Source of the DNA: Litoribacter ruber
GTDB taxonomy: Bacteria > Bacteroidota > Bacteroidia > Cytophagales > Cyclobacteriaceae
NCBI RefSeq assembly: GCF_018500185.1
Contig: NZ_JAHBGI010000005.1
Span: 244,845 to 308,844 of the forward strand
Reading direction: 5' to 3'
DNA: 64,000 bases
This document shows, piece by piece, positions 34,367 through 44,757 of the stretch (positions are counted from its first letter, which is position 1; each line of letters opens with the position of its first letter). The position numbers and the translations under genes were made by a program. The notes under the pieces are model-generated. The model was not told the origin of the DNA, did no database searches, and was given only the letters and a program-made list of their open reading frames with translations.

Positions 34367-36571
34367 TTAAACATTAATCCAATAGGTTAACTTCAAGACC
34401 AGCGATCTGTTTTTTACCTGCATGTACTCCGGGAAATAATTATCCGTGTAAACGATAAACAGATCCGAAACCGGCCTGAACCTCCATTGGAATCTAGTAT
34501 TGATATTTAGATTATCAATCTGATTATTATATTGAACAAAGGTACTCAAAAACAGTTCATCGGTGAAAGAAACTTCAAATCTTGGTCCCACCAGCCATAG
34601 GTCGGCACTGTTGTAGGGGGCTGGCATGTCAATCTTGTTGTACTCCGCAAACAGGGAAATACTACCATAGGGCTGGATTCTATAGTTCAGGTTTGTCCTC
34701 CAATAAAACCTATCGCCATTAAAATATTCCCCGTGATACACCTGCATGCTGTAATTGAAAAACTTCCGTGTATCGGACGTGTAAGTCACCCCGGCACGGG
34801 TATACCTATAATCCGTCCCTGCTGCCAATCTCTCACCGCCCGTCCGCGTAGGGTCAAATGGAGCAAATAAATACACATACTCGTTAAAGAGATTAAAATT
34901 CAAGCTAGATGTATTTTTCCATTCCAAGCGGTAGTTAAAAGTCCGCCACTCATCTGTCAGCATTCCAAAATCCCGATCTGTGTAAGCATCGTAACTTACT
35001 CTGAAGCTATGCTGTAGCACTTTTTTCCCCTTCGGGAAAAATCTGTACTGTATGCTCGGCTCAAGTCTCCAATATCCTCGGCGGGGCACAAAACCCACCT
35101 CGGCGTTGTAGTTTTCGCCCACATACTCATGGTTCCACATGATATGCCAGTTCTTGGTATTGTACCCCAAATAAGACGCATGGGTATATTCATCCCCTCT
35201 TTTGTGGGGGCTAAAGCTCTGGTGGTAAAAAAACTTGCCGTTCCATTTGTTGTCACTCGAGGCCAAGTTATAATCCACCCCTACCATCCGGTTAAACTCC
35301 GGCATGCTCGTGCCACTCTCCGAAACGTGGGTGGTCTGCCGGTTGACAAATATCCCGGCAATGCTGGATCGACTGAAAACCTTGCGTTGAAACGTCCCCA
35401 CTGTATAGTTTTGGCCTGGAAACCCTATCGCATCCTCTTGGGCGGTCTGCATATTTAATAGACCTACCCTCAGATTGTCCCCAACATTTCCATTTAGCCT
35501 GGCTCCATAAAGTATCCTGTTGTTTGAAGACCTCCCCATACTATCGGTGGCAATACCTATCCTCCGCGAGAAAAAGGGACGAATCTGTCGAAACCCAAAA
35601 GAGGAAAACAAGTCGGCATTTTCCAGGAAAAACTGCCTCCTTTCCGGGAAATAAAGCTCAAAACGATTGAGGTTGGTTTGTTGCTGATCCACCTCCACAG
35701 TGGAAAAGTCAGGGTTGACGGTCAGGTCCAGATTCAATGATGGTGTCACCGCAATTTTGGCGTCCATACCTACCGCACCGCCCTGTTCGGAAGGAGTGCC
35801 GCCTTGGAAATCCTTCGCCGTATTTCCAGCAGCATAAGGGATCAAGGCGATATTGGGGCCGGTTTTCCTCAAGGGATGCTCCCAATTCATATATCCGGTA
35901 AAAGCTAAATTGGTAATCCGTTGGTTAATAGGCACTGGCACCCAGGAGGATGTTTCAAAGTTTTTGAGGTCATTTCGGATGAAATTGACTTTCCAATAAT
36001 CGGTGCCTTCCGTAAACCTCAGGGTCTTGAAGGGAATGGCTATTTCCACAGTCCAATATCCCTCATACCGCTGCACGGCCGAATACCAGCGGTTGTCCCA
36101 TACTTCAGAAACGTAGGTCCCATTGTTGACCAAGCCTTCAAGCTGGATGTTCCAAGGGTTTACAGAGAAGAAAAAACCATTGTTGCCGTCATCATAGGGG
36201 CCTAGGATGACGCCAAAGGCATCGTTATCGGCAAAAATAAAGTCCCTTTTCAGAGAGGAAACGATGTTGGCTCCAGGAGTCTTATCATGCATCACCGCCG
36301 AAACGTACAAAAAGTTGTCATCATAGACCATCTTTACCTCGGTCATCTCCGTGGCGGGGTCACCTTCATCGGGAAATTGCTGCACAAAACCACTCACGGC
36401 ATCCACCTCAGACCAGATATCCTCATCCAGCTGCCCATCAATCCTCATCTCCTGATCGGTCTTGACCACATTCATCTCAAATGGCCTTCTTTTATCCTTA
36501 TCACCCTTCCCAGCCAAAACCGGGGACAGCATGGAAAACATCACCAAAAAGATTCCTAACCTCATTACCAT
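34367..36571 (-). CDS. DUF5916 outer-membrane protein with CBM9-like N-terminus
   Basis: 734 residues. Signal peptide (MVMRLGIFLVMFSMLSPVLA), then a CBM9-like domain (about 35-200; RIDGQLDEDIWSEVDAVSGF, FLYVSAVMHDKTP, FKTLRFTEGTDYWKVNFIRN), then a large beta-barrel-like region of the DUF5916 type (LDLTVNPDFSTVEVDQQQTN, FFLENADLFSSFGF, FSRRIGIA). It ends with a likely outer-membrane terminus (LVLKLTYWINV). Adjacent to a tandem paralogue at 36893-39088 that has a premature stop. Probably an outer-membrane protein that handles glycans or nutrients; the substrate is unknown. Confidence 0.85.
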   Translation of the reverse strand: MVMRLGIFLVMFSMLSPVLAGKGDKDKRRPFEMNVVKTDQEMRIDGQLDEDIWSEVDAVSGFVQQFPDEGDPATEMTEVKMVYDDNFLYVSAVMHDKTPGANIVSSLKRDFIFADNDAFGVILGPYDDGNNGFFFSVNPWNIQLEGLVNNGTYVSEVWDNRWYSAVQRYEGYWTVEIAIPFKTLRFTEGTDYWKVNFIRNDLKNFETSSWVPVPINQRITNLAFTGYMNWEHPLRKTGPNIALIPYAAGNTAKDFQGGTPSEQGGAVGMDAKIAVTPSLNLDLTVNPDFSTVEVDQQQTNLNRFELYFPERRQFFLENADLFSSFGFRQIRPFFSRRIGIATDSMGRSSNNRILYGARLNGNVGDNLRVGLLNMQTAQEDAIGFPGQNYTVGTFQRKVFSRSSIAGIFVNRQTTHVSESGTSMPEFNRMVGVDYNLASSDNKWNGKFFYHQSFSPHKRGDEYTHASYLGYNTKNWHIMWNHEYVGENYNAEVGFVPRRGYWRLEPSIQYRFFPKGKKVLQHSFRVSYDAYTDRDFGMLTDEWRTFNYRLEWKNTSSLNFNLFNEYVYLFAPFDPTRTGGERLAAGTDYRYTRAGVTYTSDTRKFFNYSMQVYHGEYFNGDRFYWRTNLNYRIQPYGSISLFAEYNKIDMPAPYNSADLWLVGPRFEVSFTDELFLSTFVQYNNQIDNLNINTRFQWRFRPVSDLFIVYTDNYFPEYMQVKNRSLVLKLTYWINV

Positions 36572-36892
36572 GCCGCAAAAGTATAGATTTATTCCACCCC
36601 AAAACCCTCAAGAATTATTTTCGGCAAAAGAAAGTTTGAACCCCCTAATTTTGGTACATGAATGGGAGAGTGGGGTACTCCACGGCGCACAGGCGTGACG
36701 GGTGATCCTTTTCCTTTCAGTCCATTTCTTTGTGCCCTTCTTTTCCTTGGAGCCCTTTGTGTCCAATTTATTAATTTTGAATGGAGAATTAGGTACAAAG
36801 GCACCGTTAATTCCTCATTCCTAATTTTCAATTCCCCTTTGTGCCCTCATTGTAACCCATTTTTTTCTTCGTGACCCATTTTTTCTCTCTAT

Positions 36893-39088
36893 CTACAAAT
36901 TCAACCAGTAAGTCAACTTCAGCACAACAGATCGGTTTTTGACCTGCAGGTTGGGGAAGTAATCATCCCTATATACAATAAACAGATCCGAAACAGGCTT
37001 AAACCTCCACTGAAAACGGGTGTTGAGGTTGATATTATTAATCTGGTTGTTGTATTGGATAAAAGTACTGAGAAAAAGCTCCTCGGTGAAGGAGATCTCA
37101 AACCTCGGCCCTACCAACCAGAGGTTTGCACTGTTATACGGTTCTGGCAGATTAATGCTGTTGAATTCGGCAAAAAGGGAAACTGACCCATAGGGTTGGG
37201 CCCTGTAGATGATCTCGTTTCGGAAATATGCCCTAGTCCCGTTATAAAAACCACCATAGTAAGTACTGGCGTAAAAGTTCAGTCGCTTTCTTACATCCGA
37301 CACAAAAGTCACCCCTGCCCGGGTGTATTGATGCGTAGTGCCTTCCGAGAGTTGCTCCCCATCGGTACGGGTGGGGTCAAATGGGAAAAAGAGGTAAATA
37401 AATTCATTGTAAAGCCTGAAATTCAAATAGGCCGTATTCCTGAACTCCATCCGGTAATTGAAGGTAAACCTCTCGTCGGTTTTTAATCCAAAATTACTGT
37501 CTTTATATAGATCATAATAGACTTTGAATTTATGCACTTGAGCCGCAGTCCCCAAGGGGTAAATCCTAAACTCCGCACTGGGTTCCAATCTCCAGTACCC
37601 CACCCTCGGCACATAGCCTACTTCGGCATTGAAGTTTTCACCCACATACTCATGGTTCCAGGTGATTTCAAATCTCCTAGTATTGTATCTCAAATAACTC
37701 GCATGGGAATAGTCATCCCCACTTAGGTGCGGACTAAATGTCTTATGGACAAAAAATATCCCATTCCACCTATCGTTTGGAGAGGCCAAATTATAGTCGA
37801 GCCCGATGAGCCTGTTGTAATCTGGCAAGGATGTGCCTCCCTCCAGTCTGCTGGTCGTTTCCCGATTGACGAAAATTCCGGCAATATTGGATCGGGAGAA
37901 CATTTTCTGCTGAAAGGTAGCCACGGTGAAGTTCTGCCCCGGGAATCCCACACCCTCCTCCCTGGCGGTCTGCATGTTCAGCAGCCCCAGCCGAAAGTTA
38001 TCCCCAATCTTCCCATTCAGCCTCGCTCCGCCAATAATCCTATTTTCAGTAGTCCGCCCCAAGCTATCGGTAGCAATCCCGATCCTCCTTGAAAAAAATG
38101 GCCGGATGGAAGTAAAACCGAAATCAGAGAACAAATCAGCATTTTCCAGAAAGAACTGCCTCCTTTCGGGAAAATAAATCTCAAACCTGTCCAAATTGGT
38201 CTGTTGCTGGTCTACCTCCACGGTGGAAAAATCAGGGTTTAGGGTCAGGTCCAGGTTAAGGGCAGGGGTTACCGCTATTTTAGCATCCAAGCCGGCTGCC
38301 GCCCCTTGCTCCGAGGGGGTACCGGCTTCATGGTTTTTCATGGTGTTACCTGCCACATAGGGAATGACCGAAATATTGGGTCCTCGACTTCTCAAAGGGT
38401 TTTCCCACAGCATATAGCCGGTAAAGGCTAAATTGATCAGGTTTTGGTGGATGGGAGCCGGCGTCCAACTGGAGGCCTGGAAATTCTTCCGGTCATTCCG
38501 GATAAAATTTATCCTCCAATAATCTGTACCCTCATTAAACCTAAGGGTTTTAAAGGGAATGGCAATTTCGACCTCCCAATAGTCATCATATACCTGCACC
38601 GCAGAAGTCCACCGGTTGTCCTACACTTCCTGAAGATTATCGCCATTGGTCACCAAAGCTTCAAGCTGGATATTCAAAGGATTCACAGCAAAAAAGAAAC
38701 CGTTGGCCCCATCATCATAGGGGCCAAGAAGAACCCCAAAGGCATCATTTTCAAAAAAATCATAGTCTCGCTGCAGGGAAGAAATGATATGCGGACTCTC
38801 TGTGGTATCGTGGATCCTGGCTCCTATATATAGGTTTCGCTGGTCATATATGATTTTGACTTCAGTTTCCTCTGCAGGCGGGTCCCCTTCGTCAGGGAAT
38901 TGCTGGATAAAGCCGGTAACTTTCTTGGCCCTGCCCCAAGCTCCCTCATCCAATCGTCCATCAATTTTGATGTCATCATCGATCTCAAAAATCTCCACCT
39001 CAAATTCATACCCATCCGGATCCGTCTGCCCCCTGGCCTGAAGGCTTAGAAAAAATAGAAAAAACATGATAATAGTTACTCTATACAT
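36893..39088 (-). pseudogene. DUF5916 paralogue interrupted by a single TAG
   Basis: Tandem copy of the gene at 34367-36571, starting at ATG 39088 with signal peptide MYRVTIIMFFLFFLSLQA (GTG at 39103 is the longer alternative). The CBM9-like domain is intact (KIDGRLDEGAWGRAKKVTGF). At 38621-38623 an in-frame TAG stands where the paralogue has TGG in VWDNRW; the frame then continues without shift to the end (LTYWLNL). Everything else, including DNRWTSAVQVYDDYW and the NPDFSTVEVDQQQTN block, is preserved. One base change explains it, so it is either a fresh pseudogene, a strain-specific change, or a sequencing error. Confidence 0.88.
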
Positions 39089-39447
39089 AAAAAATTCATT
39101 CACCCTTTAATAAAACATCTCAGAGTACAGATGTTTTCACAAGTACGAAATACGAAGGACCAAGGACGACAAGACGATTAATAAAAAACCGCAGAGGCAC
39201 AGAGGTCCCAGAGAAAAAGTGTCGAGGGTATAAAGAAAGTGCCTAATTTTACTTTGTGCGACTTAATTAAAACTTTGAGAGACTTTGTGACCGAATTTTG
39301 CCCCCTTCTGTGAAATCCGTGTAATCTGTGTTTTTTTTCACCCCCGCCCCCTATGCGCTAGTTCTTTTTAACTTAGTTCAACTTTGTGCCCCATTTCTAT
39401 CCTTTTGATTTAACTTTGTACTGTCAATAACCAATCAAGCTAAACTC
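39089..39447. other. Intergenic region upstream of purB
   Basis: 359 bases with no supported gene. It holds TACGAAATACGAAGG and CCGCAGAGGCACAGAGG words (39140-39215) and CTTTGTGCGACTT words. TAACTTTG at 39411-39418 matches a -7 box and could drive purB (start 39448), but the expected TTTG lies 24 rather than 19 bases upstream. Confidence 0.6.
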
Positions 39448-40791
39448 ATGACTTTAAATACGCTGACTGCAGTCTCTTCCATCGATGGTAGGTATGGGAG
39501 CAAAACAGAATCTCTCCGCGATTACTTTTCCGAATTTGCCCTGATCAAATATAGGGTCCACGTGGAAGTGGAATATTTTATCGCATTGTGTGAAATGCCC
39601 GTTCCACAACTTGAAAAAGTGGACTCCTCTCTTTTCGGTAAGCTGCGCAAAATCGCTGCCGATTTCAATGAGGAGGACGCTCAGAACATCAAAGAAATTG
39701 AAAAGACCACCAACCACGATGTGAAAGCCGTGGAGTATTTCCTAAAGGAAAAATTTGACCGGCTGGGTCTGGAGCAGTATAAGGAATTCATACATTTTGG
39801 CTTGACCTCCCAAGACATCAACAATACCTCCACGCCTCTGATGATGAAAGAAGGCTTGGAAAAAGTCATCCTACCAACCTTTGATGAAGTTTTGGCCGGG
39901 ATAAAAAAGATGGCCACGGACTGGAAAGATATTTCCCTTCTGGCTAAAACGCACGGTCAGCCGGCCTCTCCTACCAAGCTTGGCAAGGAAATGCTTGTAT
40001 TTGCCAACAGGTTGGAAAAGCAACTGGAACTATTGAAGCAGGTTCCGTATTCTGCCAAATTCGGTGGGGCTACCGGCAATATGAATGCCCACTACATCGC
40101 TTATCCAGAAAATGACTGGCACGGATTTGCCGAAAATTTCGTAAGCAAATACCTCGGCCTGGAAAGGAGTTTCCCTACCACACAGATCGAGCATTATGAC
40201 AACCTGGCCGCTCAATTTGATGCCCTGAAACGCATCAACACCATCCTGCTTGATTTCTCCAAAGACATCTGGCAATATGTGGCCATGAATTACTTCAAGC
40301 AAAAGATCAAGGCAGGTGAAGTGGGCTCATCGGCCATGCCCCATAAGGTCAATCCGATCGACTTTGAAAATGCAGAAGGAAACCTTGGAATTGCCAACGC
40401 CTTATTGGAGCACCTGGCAGCCAAACTTCCCATCAGCCGATTGCAGAGAGACCTTACCGACAGCACGGTTTTAAGAATCATCGGTGTACCATTGGCGCAT
40501 ATGCTTATTTCTTTCGAGTCTTTGAAAAAGGGAATGGGAAAACTGGAGTTGAATCAAGCAGCAATAGATGCGGACTTGGAAGACAATTGGGCAGTGGTGG
40601 CGGAAGCCATTCAGACCATCTTGAGGAGAGAAGCCTATCCAAAGCCATATGAAGCCCTCAAAGAACTTACTCGTACCAATTCCAAAATCACTGAAAGCTC
40701 TATAAAGGAATTCATCACCACCCTCAATGTAAGCGATGAAATCAAAGAAGAACTTCAACAAATCACGCCGTTCAACTACACCGGCAAATAA
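39448..40791 (+). CDS. purB: Adenylosuccinate lyase
   Basis: 447 residues of the PurB/fumarase superfamily. The signature SSAMPHKVNPIDFENAEG (GSxxMPxKxN type) contains the flexible-loop Ser of the active site. Conserved blocks TSQDINNTSTPLM and KTHGQPASPTKLGKEM carry substrate-binding residues. It catalyses two steps in purine synthesis: SAICAR to AICAR and adenylosuccinate to AMP. It is a stand-alone gene with its own terminator at 40797-40830, and its length and start (MTLNTLTAVSSIDGRYG) are normal for the family. Confidence 0.97.
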   Translation: MTLNTLTAVSSIDGRYGSKTESLRDYFSEFALIKYRVHVEVEYFIALCEMPVPQLEKVDSSLFGKLRKIAADFNEEDAQNIKEIEKTTNHDVKAVEYFLKEKFDRLGLEQYKEFIHFGLTSQDINNTSTPLMMKEGLEKVILPTFDEVLAGIKKMATDWKDISLLAKTHGQPASPTKLGKEMLVFANRLEKQLELLKQVPYSAKFGGATGNMNAHYIAYPENDWHGFAENFVSKYLGLERSFPTTQIEHYDNLAAQFDALKRINTILLDFSKDIWQYVAMNYFKQKIKAGEVGSSAMPHKVNPIDFENAEGNLGIANALLEHLAAKLPISRLQRDLTDSTVLRIIGVPLAHMLISFESLKKGMGKLELNQAAIDADLEDNWAVVAEAIQTILRREAYPKPYEALKELTRTNSKITESSIKEFITTLNVSDEIKEELQQITPFNYTGK

Positions 40792-40796
40792 CCTTT

Positions 40797-40830
40797 AAAG
40801 GCCTCCCGACAAACCGGAAGGCCTTTTTTT
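40797..40830 (+). terminator. Intrinsic terminator of purB
   Basis: Stem AAAGGCCTCCCG / CGGAAGGCCTTT with one mismatch, six-base loop and a run of seven T. It begins six bases after the purB stop. Confidence 0.9.
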
Positions 40831-41174
40831 CTCACAAAACCGTCTTCTCCCATCTCCCGTCTTTTTCGTCGAAGTGGCTGTATGTTCTTCGCACTTCAAA
40901 TTTCGTACTTCATACTTACTTAGAAACTTAGTGTCCTTGGTGACCAATTTTTAAGTTTTCCGTATCCTGTCTTCCGTCCTCCGTCTCCAAATAAATTCCC
41001 CCTAAACCCCACCAAACTTTCAATAATTATTCTATTTTTACAGGAGATCCACAAAGAATCAATCAAATGGACTACCCAATTAAAACACTGCTGTTTTAAC
41101 CACCACCCTTCTGGACTTTTTGCAGGTCTGACAACTTACCTGCGCCCATCTTTACCCATTTCAACCTTCTGATC
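40831..41174. other. Intergenic region upstream of the SulP gene
   Basis: About 340 bases with no gene seen. CTTCGCACTTCAAATTTCG and CTTCCGTCCTCCGTCTCC words are present, and a T-rich stretch lies at 41020-41040. No promoter consensus was identified. Confidence 0.55.
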
Positions 41175-42740
41175 ATGAATAAAGCAACGAAATTCAGCTT
41201 GTTTTCAAACCTGGCATCTGACCTACCGGCTGGGCTGGTAGTCTTCTTGGTAGCGCTGCCCCTCTGCCTGGGCATTGCACTCTCCTCAGGCGCGCCCCTG
41301 TTTTCCGGTATTATTGCCGGCATTGTGGGCGGCATTGTGGTCGGCTTTCTTTCTGGCTCAAACACTTCCGTTTCTGGACCGGCCGCAGGACTCACCGTGA
41401 TCGTACTCAATGCCATCACCGAGCTGCAGGTTTTTGAACTTTTCCTCACGGCTGTCTTCCTGGCCGGAGCCATGCAGATTGCCTTGGGGTACTTGAAAGC
41501 TGGTATCATCGGGTATTATTTCCCTACTTCTGTAATCAAAGGAATGCTGGCTGGGATTGGCATTATCCTTATCATCAAACAGATCCCCTATGCTTTTGGA
41601 GTCAATACCACCTCTGACCTAGCGGCCTTTATTCCTTTTGTGAATGATTTCAAAGCCGTAGAGGATCTGGGGAATTTGACCCATGAACTTTCCTATGGTG
41701 CGCTGATCATCACCATCGTTTCCATGGCCATCATGTTGTTGTGGGAAAGACCCTTTGTCAAAAAAAACAAAGTGCTGACCTACATCCCCGGCCCCCTGCT
41801 GGTGGTGTTGACTGGAGTGGGAATCAATAAATTCTTCAAGTTCTTTGTACCTCAGCTTTATATTGATACCCAAAAAGTCAAACTTCCGGCCATATCCGGT
41901 ATCGAGGGTTTCTTTGCCGAACTGACAACTTTCGACTTATCTGGCTTTTTTATGCCCCAAGTGTGGGTCATTGCCTTTACCATAGCCATTATTGCCAGCT
42001 TGGAATCCCTGCTCAGCTTGGAGGCTGCCGATAAAATCGACCCTTACAAAAGGATCTCCCCCCCAAACCGCGAGCTAATCGCCCAGGGCACCGGAAACAT
42101 GATCAATGGCCTGATTGGAGGCCTTCCACTCACCGCGGTTATCGTAAGGAGTTCGGCCAACATAACTGCCGGCAACAAAACGAAAGCTTCGGCCATCTTC
42201 CATGGCATACTCTTACTCGTCAGCGCTATGATGATCCCCATGCTACTAAACTTGATCCCATTGGCCAGTTTGGCGGCTATCCTGCTTTTGATCGGTTACA
42301 AACTGACCAAGATTTCCCTTTTTAAGATTCAATACAAGCTTGGCCTAGACCAGTTTCTGCCCTTTATTGTGACCATAGTCGGGATTGTGTTTACGGACCT
42401 GCTCAAAGGTATCGGTTTGGGCATGGCTGTGGCGATTGTCTATATCATCATGCGGAATTTCAAAAACAGCTATTTCTTTAAATCCCAGCCGGGTGAAAAC
42501 CCCGCCATTGTCCACATTATGCTGGCTGAGGAGGTAAGTTTTCTGAATAAAGGCGCTTTAATCAAAGCCTTGGATGGAATTGAGGATGGCAAGCAGGTAA
42601 TCATTGACGGGAGCAATTCCAAATCAATCGACTACGATGTGCTTGAGGTGATTGAAAACTTCCGCATCAATGCTGAAAAACGAAACATCACAGTCACAAC
42701 CATCAAGGTGCCGAGGGTGCTGATCGGCAGCCTGCATTAA
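41175..42740 (+). CDS. SulP-family anion transporter with degenerate STAS domain
   Basis: 521 residues. Many membrane segments (for example GLVVFLVALPLCLGIALSSG, FSGIIAGIVGGIVVGFLSG, LIIIKQI region, AAILLLIGY). The family block SGSNTSVSGPAAGLTVIVLN is clear. The C-terminal STAS-like region (HIMLAEEVSFLNKGALIKAL, VIIDGSNSKSIDYDVLEVIE) carries Ser at the usual phosphorylated position of anti-sigma antagonists. Such transporters carry sulfate or bicarbonate; specificity cannot be read here. Only five bases separate its stop from the convergent ctlX gene. Confidence 0.93.
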   Translation: MNKATKFSLFSNLASDLPAGLVVFLVALPLCLGIALSSGAPLFSGIIAGIVGGIVVGFLSGSNTSVSGPAAGLTVIVLNAITELQVFELFLTAVFLAGAMQIALGYLKAGIIGYYFPTSVIKGMLAGIGIILIIKQIPYAFGVNTTSDLAAFIPFVNDFKAVEDLGNLTHELSYGALIITIVSMAIMLLWERPFVKKNKVLTYIPGPLLVVLTGVGINKFFKFFVPQLYIDTQKVKLPAISGIEGFFAELTTFDLSGFFMPQVWVIAFTIAIIASLESLLSLEAADKIDPYKRISPPNRELIAQGTGNMINGLIGGLPLTAVIVRSSANITAGNKTKASAIFHGILLLVSAMMIPMLLNLIPLASLAAILLLIGYKLTKISLFKIQYKLGLDQFLPFIVTIVGIVFTDLLKGIGLGMAVAIVYIIMRNFKNSYFFKSQPGENPAIVHIMLAEEVSFLNKGALIKALDGIEDGKQVIIDGSNSKSIDYDVLEVIENFRINAEKRNITVTTIKVPRVLIGSLH

Positions 42741-42745
42741 TGATT

Positions 42746-43675
42746 TTATCTATTTAAGAAAATCTCGGCAATCATGCACCTGGCACTTCCCCCACCGAGA
42801 TTTTCAAGGGTGGGGATGTCAAAAATGATAAGCTCCGTATATTTCTCCAACAACTGTTTTTGCCCCTTCTTGAGGCTGTCAAAAGCCGATTGGGATAATA
42901 TTGTGAAGTGCTGCCCATCCGCATTGCTTAACTCGAGCATATTGCCGGCAAAGGCAAACTTTTGGTGCACACTGATCGGAAGGACCAGCTTGCCCGATTG
43001 CTGGAGCTTCTCTTTGATCCTCATGGCCACACTGGGCTGGTCAATACAATCCAGACATACTACGGCCACTTTACTGCCCACATGCATCATGACATTGGTA
43101 TGGTAAATCGGGACTTTCCTGTCTCCATGCCGTTGGGAGGCGGAAAAACTCACTACTTCAAACCCCAACATATCACCCAAATAACTCAACGGCAAGGGAT
43201 GCGTGCGGTCTGACAAACAGGCGTAGATCACCTTATTTTCCCGATCCAACACCATGCTGCCTGTTCCTTCCAGAAACTGTCCATCATTTTCAAAGAAGCT
43301 GAGGTCAATGATTTCCTCCACTTTATACCCCCTGGCACTCAGCATTTCAATAATATCAACCCGCCTTTCCAATCTCCGCATGAGCGAGGCCATTGGGTAT
43401 AGGAGTACTTTGCCATCGGCATGGGTGGAAAACCAATTGTTGGGAAACACCGCATCGGTAGTCAAAGGCTCCAGTTTATCCTCCACCACCATTACCTGGA
43501 TTCCTTTCTGCTGAAGTTTCGCAACGCTGCAGTCAAATTCCAGCAGGGCTTTGCATTGTATATTCCTTGCCGGCCGGTCATCCCGCTTTTGATAAATGTT
43601 GGAATCCTCCGTTTCTGGATTGAAACCAAAAGCAGCAGGACGAACCATCAATACAGCGGATGTGATTTGGGGCAT
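42746..43675 (-). CDS. ctlX: Citrulline hydrolase (CtlX-like, amidinotransferase fold)
   Basis: 309 residues of the guanidino-modifying (pentein) superfamily. Motifs: AFGFNPETEDSNIYQ near the start, FPNNWFSTH (about 97-105), FFENDGQFLEGTGSMV with the Asp/Glu binding site (about 144-160), HTNVMMHVG with the catalytic His, and the nucleophile in GGSARCM near the C-terminus. CtlX proteins hydrolyse citrulline to ornithine and ammonia. No arginine-pathway gene is adjacent. The annotation is by family; activity should be treated as likely. Confidence 0.85.
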   Translation of the reverse strand: MPQITSAVLMVRPAAFGFNPETEDSNIYQKRDDRPARNIQCKALLEFDCSVAKLQQKGIQVMVVEDKLEPLTTDAVFPNNWFSTHADGKVLLYPMASLMRRLERRVDIIEMLSARGYKVEEIIDLSFFENDGQFLEGTGSMVLDRENKVIYACLSDRTHPLPLSYLGDMLGFEVVSFSASQRHGDRKVPIYHTNVMMHVGSKVAVVCLDCIDQPSVAMRIKEKLQQSGKLVLPISVHQKFAFAGNMLELSNADGQHFTILSQSAFDSLKKGQKQLLEKYTELIIFDIPTLENLGGGSARCMIAEIFLNR

Positions 43676-43731
43676 AGGGAGCTTGTCGAATTTGAGACTT
43701 CGAATTAAGGCAATAGGATCTAGACAGCCAA

Positions 43732-44661
43732 CTATTTGCCTGAGGACTTGCGGGAATATTTATAGAGAATAGGGTCTATTCGGAAACTTTTTTCACTCAG
43801 GGTGTAATATGCGCCGGCATCAGGGGTAAAGGCTATCGCCTCTCCTTGCGGTTCTGGCTTATAGGGCAACTGAGTTGCTTTGCGGGCAAGGGCCTCTTCT
43901 AGGGTTTCACCTTCCTGCCTTACCCAGTAGTACACCACCCAATAGTTCTTGATGAGAATTTCCTTGCCGTCTGCTGATATATCTCCACCTGTGGACAGCG
44001 TGATCGGCAATTCCATTACCTTTTCCAACACTATTGGATCTGGGCCGAGTTTTTCGTAGGGGGCTTTGTAAAGGGTATTACTTGAGTCTCGTTTGGAAAG
44101 CAAATACAGGTCACCATTCCAGGGATCCACCATCATCGTTTCGGAATCCTTGGGGCCGTCGGGGTAAGAAAAGGTAAAGGTTTCCGGCTTCACGGTCAGC
44201 CTTTCCTGGATTTCTGCAGGTTCTGGAAACCTGTGCACCTGGATACTCTTAAATTCAGAAACGTTATCCCCTATTTCACCTACATAGATATAATTCACCC
44301 CTTCTTCAGGCCCTGGACCTATGGCAATATCTTCCCAATCCCGGTTTTTCACCCCCTCTAGGCGAATCATGCCTAGGTGGCGCCCAAGGGAATCGATCAT
44401 ATGCACATCAGGTTTACCTCCACGGTCATTATGGGAATAGAGCAAGCCAGGATGGATCCGGGACACTGCCAACCCGCTGGCCTCTGCGAGCATTTTGGAG
44501 TCCACTTCCCCCACCTTTTCCCCGGTAGTGAAGATTGAATCCTCTACCAAAGGATTGAGCCGCACGTCAAAGCGCTGCTGCACCTTTTCTGATAAGACAA
44601 AAGGGACCAGCGAAAACAAAAAGAAAAGCTTAAGAATAAGGTCCGTGATAAACAGTTTCAT
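43732..44661 (-). CDS. Secreted beta-propeller-like protein (paralogue A)
   Basis: 309 residues with a signal peptide (LILKLFFLFSLVPFVLS). The core has EASGLAVSRIHPGLLYSHND, RDWEDIAIGPGPEEG and YVGEIGDN, the same motifs as the gene at 45400-46338, and PEPQGEAIAFTPDAGAYYTL near the end. The pattern is that of a propeller protein, with possible metal-binding Asp/Asn. I do not know its substrate. Family members are often annotated as hypothetical. It is in one direction with 44758-45315 and 45400-46338, with gaps of 97 and 85 bases. Confidence 0.72.
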   Translation of the reverse strand: MKLFITDLILKLFFLFSLVPFVLSEKVQQRFDVRLNPLVEDSIFTTGEKVGEVDSKMLAEASGLAVSRIHPGLLYSHNDRGGKPDVHMIDSLGRHLGMIRLEGVKNRDWEDIAIGPGPEEGVNYIYVGEIGDNVSEFKSIQVHRFPEPAEIQERLTVKPETFTFSYPDGPKDSETMMVDPWNGDLYLLSKRDSSNTLYKAPYEKLGPDPIVLEKVMELPITLSTGGDISADGKEILIKNYWVVYYWVRQEGETLEEALARKATQLPYKPEPQGEAIAFTPDAGAYYTLSEKSFRIDPILYKYSRKSSGK

Positions 44662-44757
44662 ATTTTCCCATTATGCAAAATCAACGCCACCTTTATAAGT
44701 CTAGTTTCCACCTCAGAGATTAAAAAACGTTAAGCGTCACGGAATTATCCTCAAATA

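Noticed and set aside
36893..38599. Stand-alone gene beginning at MQVYDDYW
   Set aside because: It is the 3' part of the DUF5916 gene broken by TAG at 38621; the start lies in the middle of the conserved domain.
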